Origin: Pyrinomonadaceae bacterium
Lineage (GTDB): Bacteria > Acidobacteriota > Blastocatellia > Pyrinomonadales > Pyrinomonadaceae
Assembly (NCBI GenBank): GCA_021228405.1
Contig: JAJQRF010000009.1
Location: forward strand, 62,001 to 126,000
Reading direction: 5' to 3'
DNA length: 64,000 nucleotides
The number at the start of each line of letters is the position of its first letter. Position 1 is the first letter of the stretch. This document shows, one piece after another, positions 17,723 through 26,446 of this stretch. Under the pieces are notes generated by a model. That model saw nothing but the letters and a program-made list of their open reading frames with translations, had not been told where the DNA came from and did no database searches. Position numbers and translations under genes: made by a program.

Positions 17723-18931
17723 TTAAACTTCCGTCATATCAAAATCCATTGTTTCCATATCGTCGTCGCTTTCGTTCGGTGCACCGAGAAGCTTGAGCCA
17801 GAGAAAACCGATCGTTCCGGCGGTTAAAGACGCAAGCAGAATCGCCATTTTCGAGCCGTTGATTTCGACCACGTTGCCGGCAAACGCCAGATTCGTGATA
17901 AAGATCGACATCGTAAAACCGATTCCGCCCAAAATTCCCGCGCCGAAAATATGTTTCCAGTTCAGGTCGAGCGGCAATTTGCAGATGCCGACCGAAACCG
18001 CGATAAAACTCAAAAGCGTAATGCCGAGCGGTTTGCCGATGACCAAACCGCTCATAATGCCGATCTCGTTAGAATGCGTCAGTGTTTTCAGCGATTCCGA
18101 ATCGATCACGATTCCCGTATTTGCGAGCGCAAAGATCGGCAAAATTATAAATGCGACGGGTTTGTGCAGAAAATGTTCCATCTTGTAGGAAAGCGATTCC
18201 TCGTCGTCTTCCTTCGCCGAAAAGGGAATCGCAAAACCGAGCAAAACGCCCGCAATCGTCGCGTGAACGCCCGATTTCAGCATCAGAAACCACATCAAAA
18301 TGCCGCCGAGAAGATACGGAACGAGCTTATTTACTTTTGCTTTGCTCAGTAAAACCAGGATTCCGAAAACGATGATCGCGCCGAAAAGGTAAGCGGTCGA
18401 GAGCTTTGCCGTGTAAAAAACGGCGATCACGATAATTGCGCCGAGATCGTCCATCACGGCAAGCGCGGTCAGAAAGATTTTTAACGAAGCGGGCACGCGG
18501 CTTCCCAAGAGCGCGAGAACGCCGAGCGCAAAAGCGATGTCGGTCGCCATCGGAATCCCGATTCCGGGTTGCGTCGGGGTTCCTTGATTTAAAGCGAAAT
18601 GAATACTTGCAGGCAGAGCGATTCCGCCGATCGCCGCAAAGATCGGGAGAAGTGCGGTTTTAAAGTTGGACAATTCGCCGTTGTATAATTCGCGTTTTAA
18701 TTCGAGTCCGATCAGCAAAAAGAAGATCGCCATCAGCGCGTCGTTGACCCACAATTCAAGGCTCAAACCGCCGATGCCCAAATGCCAGAATGTCAGATAT
18801 TGCTTGCCGATCGGCGAATTTGTAATCAAAAGCGAAATGACCGTGCAGACGATCAGTAAAATACCGCCCGCTTTTTCCGATTCAAAAAAAGCATTAAACG
18901 ATTTCGATAATTTTCTTCTTACAATACCCAT
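17723..18931 (-). CDS. nhaA: Na+/H+ antiporter NhaA
   Basis: The 402-residue inner-membrane antiporter expels Na+ (or Li+) in exchange for protons. The signature residues are present: TDIAFALG (Asp of the ion path) and ALAVMDDLGAI with the paired Asp of the ion site. The N-terminus FFESEKAGGILL matches the family. It is the first gene of a unit with the YqhA protein. Length is normal. Confidence 0.94.
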   Translation of the reverse strand: MGIVRRKLSKSFNAFFESEKAGGILLIVCTVISLLITNSPIGKQYLTFWHLGIGGLSLELWVNDALMAIFFLLIGLELKRELYNGELSNFKTALLPIFAAIGGIALPASIHFALNQGTPTQPGIGIPMATDIAFALGVLALLGSRVPASLKIFLTALAVMDDLGAIIVIAVFYTAKLSTAYLFGAIIVFGILVLLSKAKVNKLVPYLLGGILMWFLMLKSGVHATIAGVLLGFAIPFSAKEDDEESLSYKMEHFLHKPVAFIILPIFALANTGIVIDSESLKTLTHSNEIGIMSGLVIGKPLGITLLSFIAVSVGICKLPLDLNWKHIFGAGILGGIGFTMSIFITNLAFAGNVVEINGSKMAILLASLTAGTIGFLWLKLLGAPNESDDDMETMDFDMTEV

Positions 18932-19015
18932 ATTCGTTAATTTGCGGAAAATAAAAAGGAAAAACTATTATTTTGCAATGAATTGCCTTAATTTTAGCAG
19001 AATTGCGGCAAACGG

Positions 19016-19061
19016 AAAAAAGGCAAAAGCCGAGAATTGTTTTCTCCTGCTTTTGCCTTTT
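19016..19061 (-). terminator. Intrinsic terminator after the tldE-type gene
   Basis: A 12-bp stem with GGCAAAAGC/GCTTTTGCC surrounds an 18-nt loop, with TTTTTT on the minus strand. It lies about 20 nt past the stop codon. Confidence 0.8.
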
Positions 19062-19081
19062 GGTTTTTGGTTTTTATTTTT

Positions 19082-20431
19082 CTATTCGCCGCCGACCGTC
19101 ATCTCGGAGATCAAAAGCGTCGGTGATGCGGTGCTTCCGCGTTTGAAACTGAGATCGTTGCCGATCGCCTGCACGTTTTTCAAAACATTCAGAACGTTTC
19201 CGGCAATCGTAATTTCCTGAACCGGATAAGTCATCTCGCCGTTTTCGATCCAATAACCGCTCGCGCCCTGCGAAAAATCGCCCGTCACCGAATTTACGCC
19301 CGAACCGAACATTTCCGTCAGATACAAACCGTTTTTGACGGATTTGATAATGTCCTGCGGAGCGGTTTTACCATTTTTCAGGAAAAGATTGGTCGGGGAA
19401 ACGCCCGGCGCGGATTGATAACTGCGTCCCGCATTTCCCGTAACTTTCGCGTTCAAACGTCTTGCCGAGTAAGCATCGCAAACGTAGATTTTCAAGATGC
19501 CGTTTTCGATGACCGTCACGGCGGAAGAACGCACGCCTTCCGCATCGAACGGACGCGAAGCCAGACCGTCTTCGATGGTTGCGTCGTCAATGATCGTGAT
19601 CGTCGGGGCGACGATTTGCTGTCCGACCTTATCGACCAGATAAGACGAACGGCGGTATATGCTTCCGCCCGAAGCCGCGCCGAAAATCATATCGACAAAA
19701 TCGCCCGCGACACTCGGATCGAGCACGACGGGAACAGCTTGCGATCTGACCTTTTTACCGCCGATTCGGTGAACAACGCGCCGCGCCGCTTCCTCACCGA
19801 TGGATTTCGGTGAATCGAGTTTGTTGAAAAAGCGGTTGAAGGAATACCAGCGGTCGGTATATTTTACGCCGTTTTCTTCCGCCAAAAGCCCGACCGACAT
19901 ACTTGCATTCGTGGTTTTGTATTGCCCGATAAAGCCGTCAGAATTAGCCAGCGTGACCTGCCCGACCGAATTAGACCAGCCCGCGCCGTTTGAATTCGTG
20001 ATCCGTTTGTCGAATGCGCGTCCGGCATCTTCCATTTCCTTGACCATTTCGATCTTTCTTTCGGGCGTGATCTTTTCGATAGAATCGTCGAAAAGCATTA
20101 ATTTTCCCGTGTATTCGCCCAAAAGTTCCTTCGCGGCAAGCCCGTTAAACTTATCGGCGTTGGAAACTTTCACGATTTCGAGCGTTTCCTTGACGAGCTG
20201 TTGAACGGTTTTATTCTGAAAATCGGTCGTAAACGTTGAAGCCGTCGCACCGTTTTTGAAAACCCGCAAACCCAACCCTTTCGAGGTCGATTGCTGTAAT
20301 TTTTCGATGTTTCCGAGCCGAATTGTCGTGTTGAATCCGTTCGACGAAACAATATAAACATCGGCGGCATCCGCGCCTTCCTTCTTCAAAGCCGAAACGA
20401 GTTCGGACGCTAAATTTCTGTAATCAGTCAT
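19082..20431 (-). CDS. tldE: TldE/PmbA-type subunit of the TldD-TldE protease
   Basis: The 449-residue protein is the TldE (PmbA) partner of a metalloprotease that cleaves peptides such as modified microcins and helps degrade unfolded chains. It lacks HExxxH, as expected for this subunit. Typical features are AADVYIVSSNGFNTTIRLGNIEKLQQST at the N-terminus and GANSVTGDFSQGASGYWIENGE-like residues near the C-terminus. It follows tldD with an 89-nt gap made of short repeats. It has no signal peptide, unlike the neighbour. Confidence 0.9.
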   Translation of the reverse strand: MTDYRNLASELVSALKKEGADAADVYIVSSNGFNTTIRLGNIEKLQQSTSKGLGLRVFKNGATASTFTTDFQNKTVQQLVKETLEIVKVSNADKFNGLAAKELLGEYTGKLMLFDDSIEKITPERKIEMVKEMEDAGRAFDKRITNSNGAGWSNSVGQVTLANSDGFIGQYKTTNASMSVGLLAEENGVKYTDRWYSFNRFFNKLDSPKSIGEEAARRVVHRIGGKKVRSQAVPVVLDPSVAGDFVDMIFGAASGGSIYRRSSYLVDKVGQQIVAPTITIIDDATIEDGLASRPFDAEGVRSSAVTVIENGILKIYVCDAYSARRLNAKVTGNAGRSYQSAPGVSPTNLFLKNGKTAPQDIIKSVKNGLYLTEMFGSGVNSVTGDFSQGASGYWIENGEMTYPVQEITIAGNVLNVLKNVQAIGNDLSFKRGSTASPTLLISEMTVGGE

Positions 20432-20515
20432 ATCAATTTCGGATTGGTGATTTCGGATTTCGGATTGAAATTAAAAAATCCCAAATCCGAATTCCCAAAG
20501 CCCAAATCGTCCGCC
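20432..20515. repeat. GATTTCGGATT-type short repeat tract between tldD and tldE
   Basis: Direct and inverted copies of words such as GATTTCGGATT and AATCCGAA. The same words occur at 32236-32277 and inside coding sequences at about 12220, 45640 and 62310. Confidence 0.6.
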
Positions 20516-20520
20516 TCCTT

Positions 20521-22065
20521 TTATTCGGTTTTTCCCTTAACTTTCGTTCCGCCGACAGTGATTTCCGACACTTTGACGGTCGGCGTTCCCATTCCGACGG
20601 GAACCATCTGTCCGTTTTTACCGCACGTCCAGCCGCCGTCCGTGAATTTCAGATCGTTGCCGACCATTGCGAGCTTTGTCATTACGTCGGGACCGTTGCC
20701 GACGAGAGTTGCACCTTTCACGGGCGTGGTGATCTTTCCGTCTTCGATCAGGTATGCTTCCGAACAGCTAAATGTGAAATCGCCTTTCGTGATGTCCACG
20801 TTGCCGCCTGTAAAGCCTTTCGCGTAGATTCCTTTTTTGACCGATTGCAAAATTTCGTCCGCCGAATATTTGCCGTTTTTCAGATAAGTATTCGTCATTC
20901 GCGGCATCGGCGGATAATTGTAAGCCTGGCGGCGACCGTTACCTGACGACTTTACGCCGAGCTTTTTCGCGGAAATACGGTCGTTCATATAGCCGCGCAA
21001 AATTCCGTTTTCGATTAGAACCGTGCTTTGCGGCGTGTTGCCTTCGTCGTCAACGTTGATCGTGCCGCGCATATTTTCAAACAAGCCTTCGTCAACCACG
21101 GTGCATTGGTCGGAAGCGACCTTTTCACCGACGCGTCCCGAATAATTCGAGAGTTTTTTGTAATTGAAATCGGCTTCGAGTCCGTGTCCGACGGCTTCGT
21201 GCAAAAGCACTGCGCTGTCCGAGTTTCCGAGAACGACGGTTTGCATTCCGGCTTCGATCTCGACCGCCGAAAGATTCAGCACCGCGAGCCGCGCCGCGTC
21301 TTTCGCAATGTCGGAAGCTCGGCGGTTTTTATTGAAATATTCCAACCCGATGCGACCGCCGCCCGATGAATAACCCGTTTCGCGCCGTGTTCCTTGCTCG
21401 GCAATGCAGACGGTCGAAAACACGAACATCGGCTGTGAATCTTCCCAATAAACGCCGTCGCTGTTGGCGTAAACGACGTGTTTCACTTCGTCGTTAAAAC
21501 CGACATTTACGCGCACGATCTTTGAATCGTATTTTTTCGCGGTTTCGTTGGCTTCTTTGATGAATTCGAGTTTTTTCGTTAAATCGGCTGATGTGGCAAG
21601 CTCGTTGATCTGGTAAAGATTTTTCGGTTTTAAGGGCGAGATCGGCTGAATTCTCGTCTTGGCAGTATTGTCCGCCGCGATCGCCGCCGCCGCGTTTGCC
21701 GCTTCGAGCATCTTTTCAATCGACAGTTCTTCGGAAAAAGCAAACCCGATCTGGTCGCCTTTAACGGCGCGAATGCCGACACCCTGAATGATTCCGCGCC
21801 TTGCGGATTTCACAATATCTTCTTCAAATGCAAGGTTCGATGTGATTCTATATTCAAAGAATACATCGGCAAACTCGGCACCTTTTGCCAACGCCGTGCC
21901 TAAAACTTTTTTGATCTGCTCTTGTGAAACTTGAAAATAAGTATCGAGCAATGGATTTTTAAACATCGCAGGTTCTCCCGCAATCATTTTACCAACCCAG
22001 AGGTCACTTGTCGCAAGCGCACCGAGGGCAAAAGCACCTTTTACGATAAAATCTCTTCTTTTCAT
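20521..22065 (-). CDS. tldD: TldD-type metalloprotease with a Tat-like signal
   Basis: The 514-residue catalytic partner of the TldD-TldE protease, with the zinc motif HEAVGHGLE. The N-terminus MKRRDFIVKGAFALGALATSDL is a twin-arginine-like signal with a hydrophobic stretch, so the protein may be exported to the periplasm. Classic TldD is cytosolic and about 480 residues long; the extra N-terminal length here is about 30 residues. It is upstream of tldE on the same strand, so they likely form one unit. Confidence 0.9.
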   Translation of the reverse strand: MKRRDFIVKGAFALGALATSDLWVGKMIAGEPAMFKNPLLDTYFQVSQEQIKKVLGTALAKGAEFADVFFEYRITSNLAFEEDIVKSARRGIIQGVGIRAVKGDQIGFAFSEELSIEKMLEAANAAAAIAADNTAKTRIQPISPLKPKNLYQINELATSADLTKKLEFIKEANETAKKYDSKIVRVNVGFNDEVKHVVYANSDGVYWEDSQPMFVFSTVCIAEQGTRRETGYSSGGGRIGLEYFNKNRRASDIAKDAARLAVLNLSAVEIEAGMQTVVLGNSDSAVLLHEAVGHGLEADFNYKKLSNYSGRVGEKVASDQCTVVDEGLFENMRGTINVDDEGNTPQSTVLIENGILRGYMNDRISAKKLGVKSSGNGRRQAYNYPPMPRMTNTYLKNGKYSADEILQSVKKGIYAKGFTGGNVDITKGDFTFSCSEAYLIEDGKITTPVKGATLVGNGPDVMTKLAMVGNDLKFTDGGWTCGKNGQMVPVGMGTPTVKVSEITVGGTKVKGKTE

Positions 22066-22230
22066 CGATTGAACTCCCTATAAAAATGTTATTTCAGAAT
22101 GAAAAATCAGTCCGTAGCATTTACGCGAATTTTTGGAACTAAACGTATCAATAATTAAAACACCGTCCGAAATAATTTTATGACAGGTTTTTGGGAATGG
22201 CAGAAAAGAGAAGTTAAACTCAAAAAGTTT

Positions 22231-22312
22231 GCCCGCGAAATACACGAGAAGGACGAAAAAAGAATTATAGATTTTTCTGTTTTATTTCGTTTCTTTCGTG
22301 TGTTTCGCAGGC
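22231..22312. repeat. Dispersed inverted repeat, family 1
   Basis: GCCCGCGAAATACACGAGAA on the left is mirrored by TTCTTTCGTGTGTTTCGCAGGC on the right. It lies next to the stop codon of the following minus-strand gene. Confidence 0.75.
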
Positions 22313-22319
22313 AAAAAAA

Positions 22320-22574
22320 TTATTTTTTAGCTTTGCCGAGAAAATATTTTCCGATTCCGTAAAGACTTATCAGAACCCAGAAAAATTCGACGATAAAGGC
22401 GGAAAAGTTGAAATTGAAATAGAGCGAAAAAATAATCAGGCTCGCGCCCGAAGCGTTGAGCAGGGAATAAAGCAGACTTTCGCTTTTAATTTTTTCGGTC
22501 TGAAGCAAAACGTAAGTGATGATGATCGTTGCCACGCCGACCGAGCCGATGATGTCATACCACGCAAAATTCAT
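22320..22574 (-). CDS. CBU_0592-like small membrane protein
   Basis: An 84-residue protein with three hydrophobic helices (IIGSVGVATIIITYVLLQT, LLYSLLNASGASLIIFSLYF, IVEFFWVLISLYGIG), matching the pattern of CBU_0592-type proteins. The ATG at MNFAWYD gives the usual length. It overlaps the end of the cupin gene's region closely (5 nt gap), so the two are likely co-transcribed. Function unknown. Confidence 0.7.
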   Translation of the reverse strand: MNFAWYDIIGSVGVATIIITYVLLQTEKIKSESLLYSLLNASGASLIIFSLYFNFNFSAFIVEFFWVLISLYGIGKYFLGKAKK

Positions 22575-22579
22575 AAAAT

Positions 22580-22969
22580 TTAAACCTTCTCCCGAATTTC
22601 CGTGCCTTTTCCGTGCGTGATAATCAACATATTGCACGGCGCGAAAACTTTCGCCGTGTGCCAGGTTCCGCGCGGAATAATGACCGAACCTTTGCCGCGA
22701 AGTTCGATTGTTTGCAGGTCTCCGTCTTTCTCTAAAATTAAATCCATTTCGCCCGAAAGCAGATAAACGATTTCTTCGCCGTGCGGGTGCATCTCCCAGG
22801 ATTTCCAGTCTTCTTCAAAATGAAATTCGGTAATCAGCCAGTTTTCGCCGATCTTATCCAAATCTGCGCCCGATAAACTCCAAAATTCATCACCGCCGTC
22901 GAAAGTTTTTATCGCGCCGTTCGGTTCGAGCGAAGCATAATTTTCCGTAAAGTCCGCAAATGATTTCAT
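22580..22969 (-). CDS. Cupin-domain protein
   Basis: The 129-residue single-domain cupin has the metal motif HPHGEEIVYLLSGEMDL and the second motif PRGTWHTAKVFAPCNM. It may be an isomerase, a dioxygenase-like enzyme or a sensor; the substrate is not evident. It lies 4 nt downstream of the BNR-repeat gene and 5 nt upstream of a small membrane gene, in one direction. Confidence 0.83.
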   Translation of the reverse strand: MKSFADFTENYASLEPNGAIKTFDGGDEFWSLSGADLDKIGENWLITEFHFEEDWKSWEMHPHGEEIVYLLSGEMDLILEKDGDLQTIELRGKGSVIIPRGTWHTAKVFAPCNMLIITHGKGTEIREKV

Positions 22970-22973
22970 AATT

Positions 22974-23984
22974 TTATTTCAGCGTGAATTTGCTGACCAA
23001 TCCGCCCGCGCCGACTGCCCAGATCGCGTTTTTGCCTTTTGACTGAACGGCGTTGTAATTTTCCTTGTCGAGATTTTTCCAGGTTTTCCCGCTGTCCGTC
23101 GAAATATCCGAACCGCTCGAGCCGACCGCGAGAATCGTTTTTTTATCGATATACGTTACGCCCGAACGATAGCCGTTCAAACCCTTCGACAAGTTCCAAC
23201 TCTTTCCGCCGTCGGTTGTAAAAGCGAGATTATTTGTGATGTCGTTCGGTTTTTCATAGTTTCCGCCGACGATCACGCCGGTTTTCGCGTCGCGCATTGC
23301 GATCGAAAAAATTCCACTGCCCGCCGTGCCTTTGACGAACGGCGTGTCGGAAACCGTCCAATTTGCGCCGCGATTTTCCGAGCGGAAAACTCGCGCATCA
23401 TTTCCGCCCGAGATCAGAAAGACGTTGTTTTTGCCGTTTGAGAGCAGACAAGTTCCACTTGCCGCAAAAGCCGCTTCGCCGTCTTTGGCGTTCGGCATTT
23501 GCGCGTTTTCGGCAACGCTCCACGTTTCGCCGTCGGTCGTTTTTACCAATAAATATTTGCCGTCAACGGGGTCTGACATCGCCATCCCGTTTTTTGTATC
23601 CCAGAAGGCGAGCGCGTCGAAAAAGGCTTTCGGGTTCGTATTTTTGAATTGCAGTTTCCAGGTCTTTCCGCCGTCCGCCGTTTTGTAAATGCGTGAATTT
23701 TCGCCTTCGCCGATGCTCAAAATATAAGCCGTTTCCGCGTCGAACGCTTCGATGTCACGGAAATCGAGTTTTTCGGCATCGGGAACCTTTAAAACCTGCC
23801 AATTTTTTCCGCCGTCAACAGTTCGCAATACCGTTCCGCCCGTTCCGCTTGCCCAGACGACGTTTGAATTTACCACCGCAAGCCCGCGAAAACTCGCCTT
23901 AGTGTCGATATTTTGCTTTTGCCATTGCGCCGTTATTGTGGAAACGAAAAACAGCAGAGCCGTAAAGAAGATAAATGTTTTCAT
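22974..23984 (-). CDS. Secreted BNR/Ycf48-like beta-propeller protein
   Basis: This 336-residue protein has a signal peptide (to TITAQ) and about six BNR/Asp-box repeats (TVDGGKNWQV, TADGGKTWKL, TTDGETWSV, RGANWTV, TTDGGKSWNL, STDSGKTW), which build a beta propeller like Ycf48/HCF136 or sialidase-type folds. It probably binds protein or sugar outside the cytoplasm. It heads a short unit with the cupin gene. Confidence 0.82.
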   Translation of the reverse strand: MKTFIFFTALLFFVSTITAQWQKQNIDTKASFRGLAVVNSNVVWASGTGGTVLRTVDGGKNWQVLKVPDAEKLDFRDIEAFDAETAYILSIGEGENSRIYKTADGGKTWKLQFKNTNPKAFFDALAFWDTKNGMAMSDPVDGKYLLVKTTDGETWSVAENAQMPNAKDGEAAFAASGTCLLSNGKNNVFLISGGNDARVFRSENRGANWTVSDTPFVKGTAGSGIFSIAMRDAKTGVIVGGNYEKPNDITNNLAFTTDGGKSWNLSKGLNGYRSGVTYIDKKTILAVGSSGSDISTDSGKTWKNLDKENYNAVQSKGKNAIWAVGAGGLVSKFTLK

Positions 23985-24103
23985 AACTTTTAGAGAAATA
24001 TTCTAACGTAAAACGGGCGTTGAAACTAAAGTTTGCGAAAATGTTTTTTCGACGATCAGGCGGATCTTAAGATTCGGCTGTCTTTTTTCGTTATGAGGTA
24101 AGG

Positions 24104-24313
24104 AAAACCTACGTTTAGGTATTTAAAACCTAATGTTAGGTGAAGAAAACCTAAGTCTAGGTATTTAAAACCTAGGTCTAGGTTTAAAGAACCTAAGTCT
24201 AGGTATTTAAAACCTAAGTGTAGGTTTAAAGAACCTAACATTAGGTTTTCTTCACCTCAGTTGAGGTATTTAAAACCTAGACCTAGGTTTTAAATACCTC
24301 AACTGAGGTTTTC
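24104..24313. repeat. Intergenic array B: ten 21-nt units with conserved dyads, divergent gap
   Basis: Units start every 21 nt from 24104 to 24293. Eight contain ACCTA-N4-TAGGT and two contain ACCTC-N4-GAGGT, so both arms change together. The last three units also form a perfect 27-bp inverted repeat (24254-24280 with 24283-24309) around a 2-nt centre. It lies between the divergently read BNR and murI genes. Confidence 0.9.
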
Positions 24314-24431
24314 ACCGTCTTAAATTGCGAATATAAATCCTTTTATCTTTACATCTCAATTTTATAATCGCCGCAAACTGTATTATTATTTCAATTGCTG
24401 CCGATGCTGTCACGATTCATTTATTTATTTT

Positions 24432-25313
24432 GTGGAAAATTCTAACGAACAAAACCCCTTAAATAATCAAACAAAAGCAAGTCTGCCGATCGGGATTTTC
24501 GATTCGGGCGTAGGCGGTTTGACGGTTTACCGTGCGCTTCATAACCGCTTGCCGAACGAGCATTTTATTTATCTCGGCGACACGGCGCGGGTGCCTTACG
24601 GCACGAAATCGTTGGCAACGGTCGAACGTTACGCGATCGAAAATGCGGAGTTTCTCGCCTCGCACGGCATAAAGATTCTTGTCGTGGCGTGCAACACGGC
24701 TTCCGCGCTCGCTTTGCCGAAGATTCGTGAAAAGATCGGCATCGATGTTGTCGGCGTGATCGGTCCGGGCGCACGCAAAGCGGTGGCAATGACGCGGGAC
24801 AGGCAAAATGAAACGAATCAAAAAATCGCCGTCATCGCGACCGAAGCAACCGTTTCGAGCAATGCTTACGCGCTTTCGATTCATCAGGCGGAAGAAACAG
24901 CGGTCGTTTATCAAACGGCTTGCCCGCTGTTCGTGCCGCTCGCGGAAGAAAATTGGACGAAAGAGCCGGAAACCGTTTCGATCGCTAAAAAATATCTCGA
25001 AAAGATCAAAGAATTTCAGCCCGACGCGCTCGTTCTGGGATGCACGCATTACCCGATTCTGCGCGAAGTCATTCAGCAGACGGTCGGCGAAAATGTTACA
25101 CTCATTGATTCGGGCGAGGCTTGCGCCGAAGAAGTCGAACAACTTTTGGACTTCAAAGAATTGAAAAATCCGCAGAAAATCGAAGGCGAGCGCACACTCT
25201 GCGACGATCTCGATCATTTTTACGTGACCGACGCGGCGGAAAGATTTGCGCGTGTCGCCGAAAGATTTCTGGGCAGTCAGCCCGCCAAACTCGAAGCCAT
25301 CGAACTTTATTAA
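24432..25313 (+). CDS. murI: Glutamate racemase
   Basis: The 293-residue enzyme makes D-glutamate for peptidoglycan from L-glutamate. The conserved GIFDSGVGGLTV, ACNTASALAL (first catalytic Cys) and GCTHYPILR (second Cys) are present. The start is a GTG, since no ATG lies upstream of the GIFDSG core in frame; no Shine-Dalgarno is visible. It is 33 nt upstream of rph, so a shared transcript is likely. Confidence 0.95.
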   Translation: MENSNEQNPLNNQTKASLPIGIFDSGVGGLTVYRALHNRLPNEHFIYLGDTARVPYGTKSLATVERYAIENAEFLASHGIKILVVACNTASALALPKIREKIGIDVVGVIGPGARKAVAMTRDRQNETNQKIAVIATEATVSSNAYALSIHQAEETAVVYQTACPLFVPLAEENWTKEPETVSIAKKYLEKIKEFQPDALVLGCTHYPILREVIQQTVGENVTLIDSGEACAEEVEQLLDFKELKNPQKIEGERTLCDDLDHFYVTDAAERFARVAERFLGSQPAKLEAIELY

Positions 25314-25346
25314 ATCCCCTAATTGCAGTCGAAAAACAACTACGAA

Positions 25347-26066
25347 ATGAATTACAAAAGAACTGACAACAGAGCATTAGACCAGATCAGAAACACGAAG
25401 ATCACGCCGAATATTTCCCCGTATGCCGAAGGCTCGGCTTTGATCGAGGTCGGCGGCACGAAGGTTATCTGCACCGCGACCGTCGAAGAACGCGTTCCGC
25501 CGTTTTTGCGGAACAAGGGAACGGGTTGGGTCACGGCGGAATACGCGATGCTGCCGCGCGCGACGAACACACGCACACAACGCGAAACGAAAAACCCGTC
25601 GGGCAGAACGCAGGAAATCCAGCGGCTCATCGGTCGCAGTTTACGTGCCGTCGTCGATACGAAAAAGCTCGGTGAACGTCAGATTTTTCTCGATTGCGAC
25701 GTGATTCAAGCGGACGGCGGAACGCGTTGCGCTTCGATCACGGGCGCGTATGTCGCGCTTGCGCTCGCTTGCCGTAAGCTCGTCAAAAACAACATCATCA
25801 AAAATTCGCCGCTTCTCTCGGAAGTCGCGGCAATCAGCGTCGGCATCATCGAAGATACGCCGATTCTCGACCTCGCCTACATCGAAGACTCGAACGCCGA
25901 GGTCGATATGAACATCGTCTGCACCGGCGCAGGAAAATTCATCGAAATTCAGGGAACCGCCGAACGCGAACCCTTCACCCGCGAACAAATGGACGCAATG
26001 CTCGTTTTGGCGGAAAAAGGAATCAATCAACTTTTCGAGATTCAGCGGCAAGCTTTGAGTTTGTAA
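25347..26066 (+). CDS. rph: Ribonuclease PH
   Basis: The 239-residue phosphorolytic exoribonuclease trims tRNA 3' ends. [11 protein letters not shown] at the N-terminus (usually RPDGRxxDxLR), [10 protein letters not shown] and [19 protein letters not shown] fit the family. The ATG at MNYKRTD is preferred to a TTG 24 nt upstream because it gives the standard length. It lies between murI and an ACP-like gene (6 nt away). Confidence 0.94.
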   Translation: MNYKRTDNRALDQIRNTKITPNISPYAEGSALIEVGGTKVICTATVEERVPPFLRNKGTGWVTAEYAMLPRATNTRTQRETKNPSGRTQEIQRLIGRSLRAVVDTKKLGERQIFLDCDVIQADGGTRCASITGAYVALALACRKLVKNNIIKNSPLLSEVAAISVGIIEDTPILDLAYIEDSNAEVDMNIVCTGAGKFIEIQGTAEREPFTREQMDAMLVLAEKGINQLFEIQRQALSL

Positions 26067-26072
26067 AGAAAA

Positions 26073-26330
26073 ATGGGTTTGGATTTAGTCGAAATGGTGA
26101 TGCGGATCGAGGAAGAGTTTGAAATAATGATTCCCGACGAAGTTGCCGAAACTTTGGTGACGCCGAGAGCCGTCATCGATTATTTGATGACATTGCCCGA
26201 AATAAATAAAAATCGGTCGCGTGAACAAGTTCGGCAAATGGTTTTGATAATGGTTGAAGATGAAAGCGGCGTTTCGCGTGACCACTTTGACGAAAATTCG
26301 AGATTTATCGAAGATTTGGGAATGGATTAA
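26073..26330 (+). CDS. ACP-like protein with helix order rearranged and no attachment serine
   Basis: The 85-residue protein starts with GLDLVEMVMRIEEEFEI, which matches the helix II region after the DSL site of acyl carrier proteins, then IPDEVAETL and TPRAVIDYL (helices III-IV). Its second half, VSRDHFDENSRFIEDLGMD, matches the helix I-loop region that normally comes first, and ends where the DSL site should be. The order is therefore that of a circular permutation, and the phosphopantetheine Ser is replaced by Gly. It may be a carrier-like interaction protein. It is 6 nt downstream of rph. Fold assignment is by motif only. Confidence 0.65.
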   Translation: MGLDLVEMVMRIEEEFEIMIPDEVAETLVTPRAVIDYLMTLPEINKNRSREQVRQMVLIMVEDESGVSRDHFDENSRFIEDLGMD

Positions 26331-26334
26331 TTTG

Positions 26335-26446
26335 TAAGAAAATGGGACGCGGACGAACGCGGATCAGGCAGATTTACACGGATAAATTATAAAAATATCT
26401 GTGAAAACCCGCTAAATCTGTGTTCGTCCGTGTTCTATTTTCCTTA
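26335..26446. repeat. Inverted repeat, GGACGAAC type
   Basis: AAAATGGGACGCGGACGAACGCGGAT on the left is mirrored by GTTCGTCCGTGTTCTATTTT on the right, with AGATTT words inside. It overlaps the last codons of the endolysin gene. Confidence 0.6.

Noticed and set aside
24459-25217. Minus-strand frame of 252 codons
   Set aside because: It is antisense to murI, with Arg/Phe-rich composition and no motif.
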